NCBI GenBank assembly: GCA_003552605.1
Contig: PUNN01000265.1
Location: 1-16,992, forward strand
Source: Phycisphaeraceae bacterium
Lineage (GTDB): Bacteria > Planctomycetota > Phycisphaerae > Phycisphaerales > Phycisphaeraceae
Length of the DNA: 16,992 bases
Direction of reading: 5' to 3'
Position numbers and translations under genes: made by a program. The notes under the pieces were generated by a model. It did not search any database and was not told where the DNA came from. It saw only the letters and a list, made by a program, of their open reading frames with translations. Positions 16,038-16,992 of this stretch are shown here, in pieces; positions within the stretch are counted from its first letter, which is position 1; the number at the start of each line of letters is the position of its first letter.

Positions 16038-16992
16038 CTACCTTGCCCCCTGCTGCATCTGACGTTGAAGGTCGGCAAGGTCGGCCAGCGCCTGCATACG
16101 CGCTTCGGCGAATGCAGCCACACGCGGGTCTGGGTCGTCGAGGGCGTTGACCAATTCCGCCGCCTGCGGATCGGTGATCCATGTGGCCAAGAACATCATC
16201 CGGACCAAGGGTTCATCACTTTCGGCCGCGGCGTGAGCGATCGGGGCCACAGGGCGGAAGTGGGCATCGTCCAACGGCATCCAGCGCCAATTCAATGGCC
16301 TCGGCGCCGGCCGCAGCACCACGGGCGCGGTGAACCGCACCAGCCACGCCTGCTCGCGGGTATCGAGGTCCGCAAAACCCTCGTTGAGGAAGCCTGATAC
16401 ACGGGCCAGTTCCTCGCCGAGCGCCTCGGCGATCTCTTCGAGTTCCTCGATCTCTTCGACCGAAGCGCGCTGCTGAACGGCACGCTGGCGGGAGCGCTCG
16501 AGGTGATCGATCGCATCGACAGCGCGGCGGACAAAACTGCCGAGCACGCTCAACGCGAGCATGCGCTGCCCGGTATCATCACGGTCGAGCGCACGCATGG
16601 CCTGCGTGTTCAACTCATCATCACTGACCATGGGGCGACGCTCGCGAACAAAGACGCTGGCCTCATGCCCCATCGGGCCGGGCCGGATCGCGCCGCGGTG
16701 ATCCTGGTAGGGATCGAGCGTGGCGGTCACGCTGAAGTTGACACTGCGCCACGGCTCGTGGCTCATGATTTCTCCAAGCGGGCCATGGTCCAGCCGCACC
16801 GGCACCTCGACCGCCTCGCCCGGTTGCAGTGTCAGCCGGCGTCCAAGGCCCACCACCCGCAAGGGCAGGGCAGGCATGCGCTGGCCAGTGTGGCGGACTT
16901 CGGTGCGCAGCACCACCGTCTCGGGGAGTACCCCCTCGGACAGGCTCAGTGGCACCGATGTGCTGTTTCGCAGCCGAAGCACCGCTGTCACC
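16038..16992 (-). CDS. Hypothetical protein with HEAT-like C-terminus, N-terminus beyond window
   Basis: The minus-strand reading is open to the right edge, so only the last 317 or so residues are seen and the true start is outside. The visible N-terminal part (to about 110) is beta-rich (VLRLRNSTSVPLSLSEGV, then RLTLQPGEAVEVPVRLD), like an immunoglobulin-type sandwich. A helical section with a Glu-rich coiled-coil-like stretch (about residues 175-195) follows. The final 60 residues (FLATWITDPQAAELVNALDDPDPRVAAFAEARMQAL) look like HEAT-type helical repeats, which bind proteins. I cannot assign a family or function. Codon pattern and composition resemble the neighbours. It converges on GAPDH with repeat copy D between them. 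Confidence 0.72.
   Translation of the reverse strand, partial: VTAVLRLRNSTSVPLSLSEGVLPETVVLRTEVRHTGQRMPALPLRVVGLGRRLTLQPGEAVEVPVRLDHGPLGEIMSHEPWRSVNFSVTATLDPYQDHRGAIRPGPMGHEASVFVRERRPMVSDDELNTQAMRALDRDDTGQRMLALSVLGSFVRRAVDAIDHLERSRQRAVQQRASVEEIEELEEIAEALGEELARVSGFLNEGFADLDTREQAWLVRFTAPVVLRPAPRPLNWRWMPLDDAHFRPVAPIAHAAAESDEPLVRMMFLATWITDPQAAELVNALDDPDPRVAAFAEARMQALADLADLQRQMQQGAR

Overview
The window is GC-rich, densely coding bacterial chromosome with no phage, plasmid or resistance cargo. The best guess for its source is a planctomycete, probably of the Phycisphaerae. This is an inference from protein style: exported or anchored hypotheticals of planctomycete type, a two-TM protein with TPR-like repeats, a secreted SH3b protein, and scarce or weak ribosome binding sites mixed with a few strong ones. 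No rRNA or tRNA is present to confirm it. Eleven protein genes are supported; the first and last run off the window edges.

Left half (1-9000): mnmG (tRNA wobble-uridine modification, minus strand, C-terminus off the edge) is divergent from a PAP2-type membrane phosphatase that carries an extra C-terminal exported domain. Then come an AsmA-like envelope protein (plus), a Gfo/Idh/MocA oxidoreductase (minus), an anchored hypothetical protein (plus) and a flippase-like/LPG-synthase-TM membrane protein (minus). Intergenic gaps are short. Three of these products (PAP2 phosphatase, AsmA-like, flippase-like) act on the cell envelope or on lipids.

Right half (9000-16992): a two-TM TPR-like protein, a GAF-like/HD-GYP (c-di-GMP phosphodiesterase type) protein, a secreted SH3b protein and glycolytic GAPDH are all on the plus strand, but each has its own upstream region rather than forming one tight operon. 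GAPDH has a promoter candidate, a long leader with a predicted three-way junction, and a textbook terminator. A partial minus-strand HEAT-like protein closes the window.

The most notable non-gene signal is a dispersed, imperfectly palindromic repeat of about 95-225 bp, with four copies (9061-9285, 12330-12503, 14231-14388, 15918-16010). Each copy has two non-identical arms that fold on each other around a variable centre. The copies occupy four of the five larger gaps of the right half and none of the left half. One copy has 11-bp inverted termini and 8-bp flanking direct repeats, as expected of a MITE-like element. Three copies end, through a shared GTGTCATG motif, 54-60 nt upstream of a promoter-like -10 box. 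I do not recognise this family.
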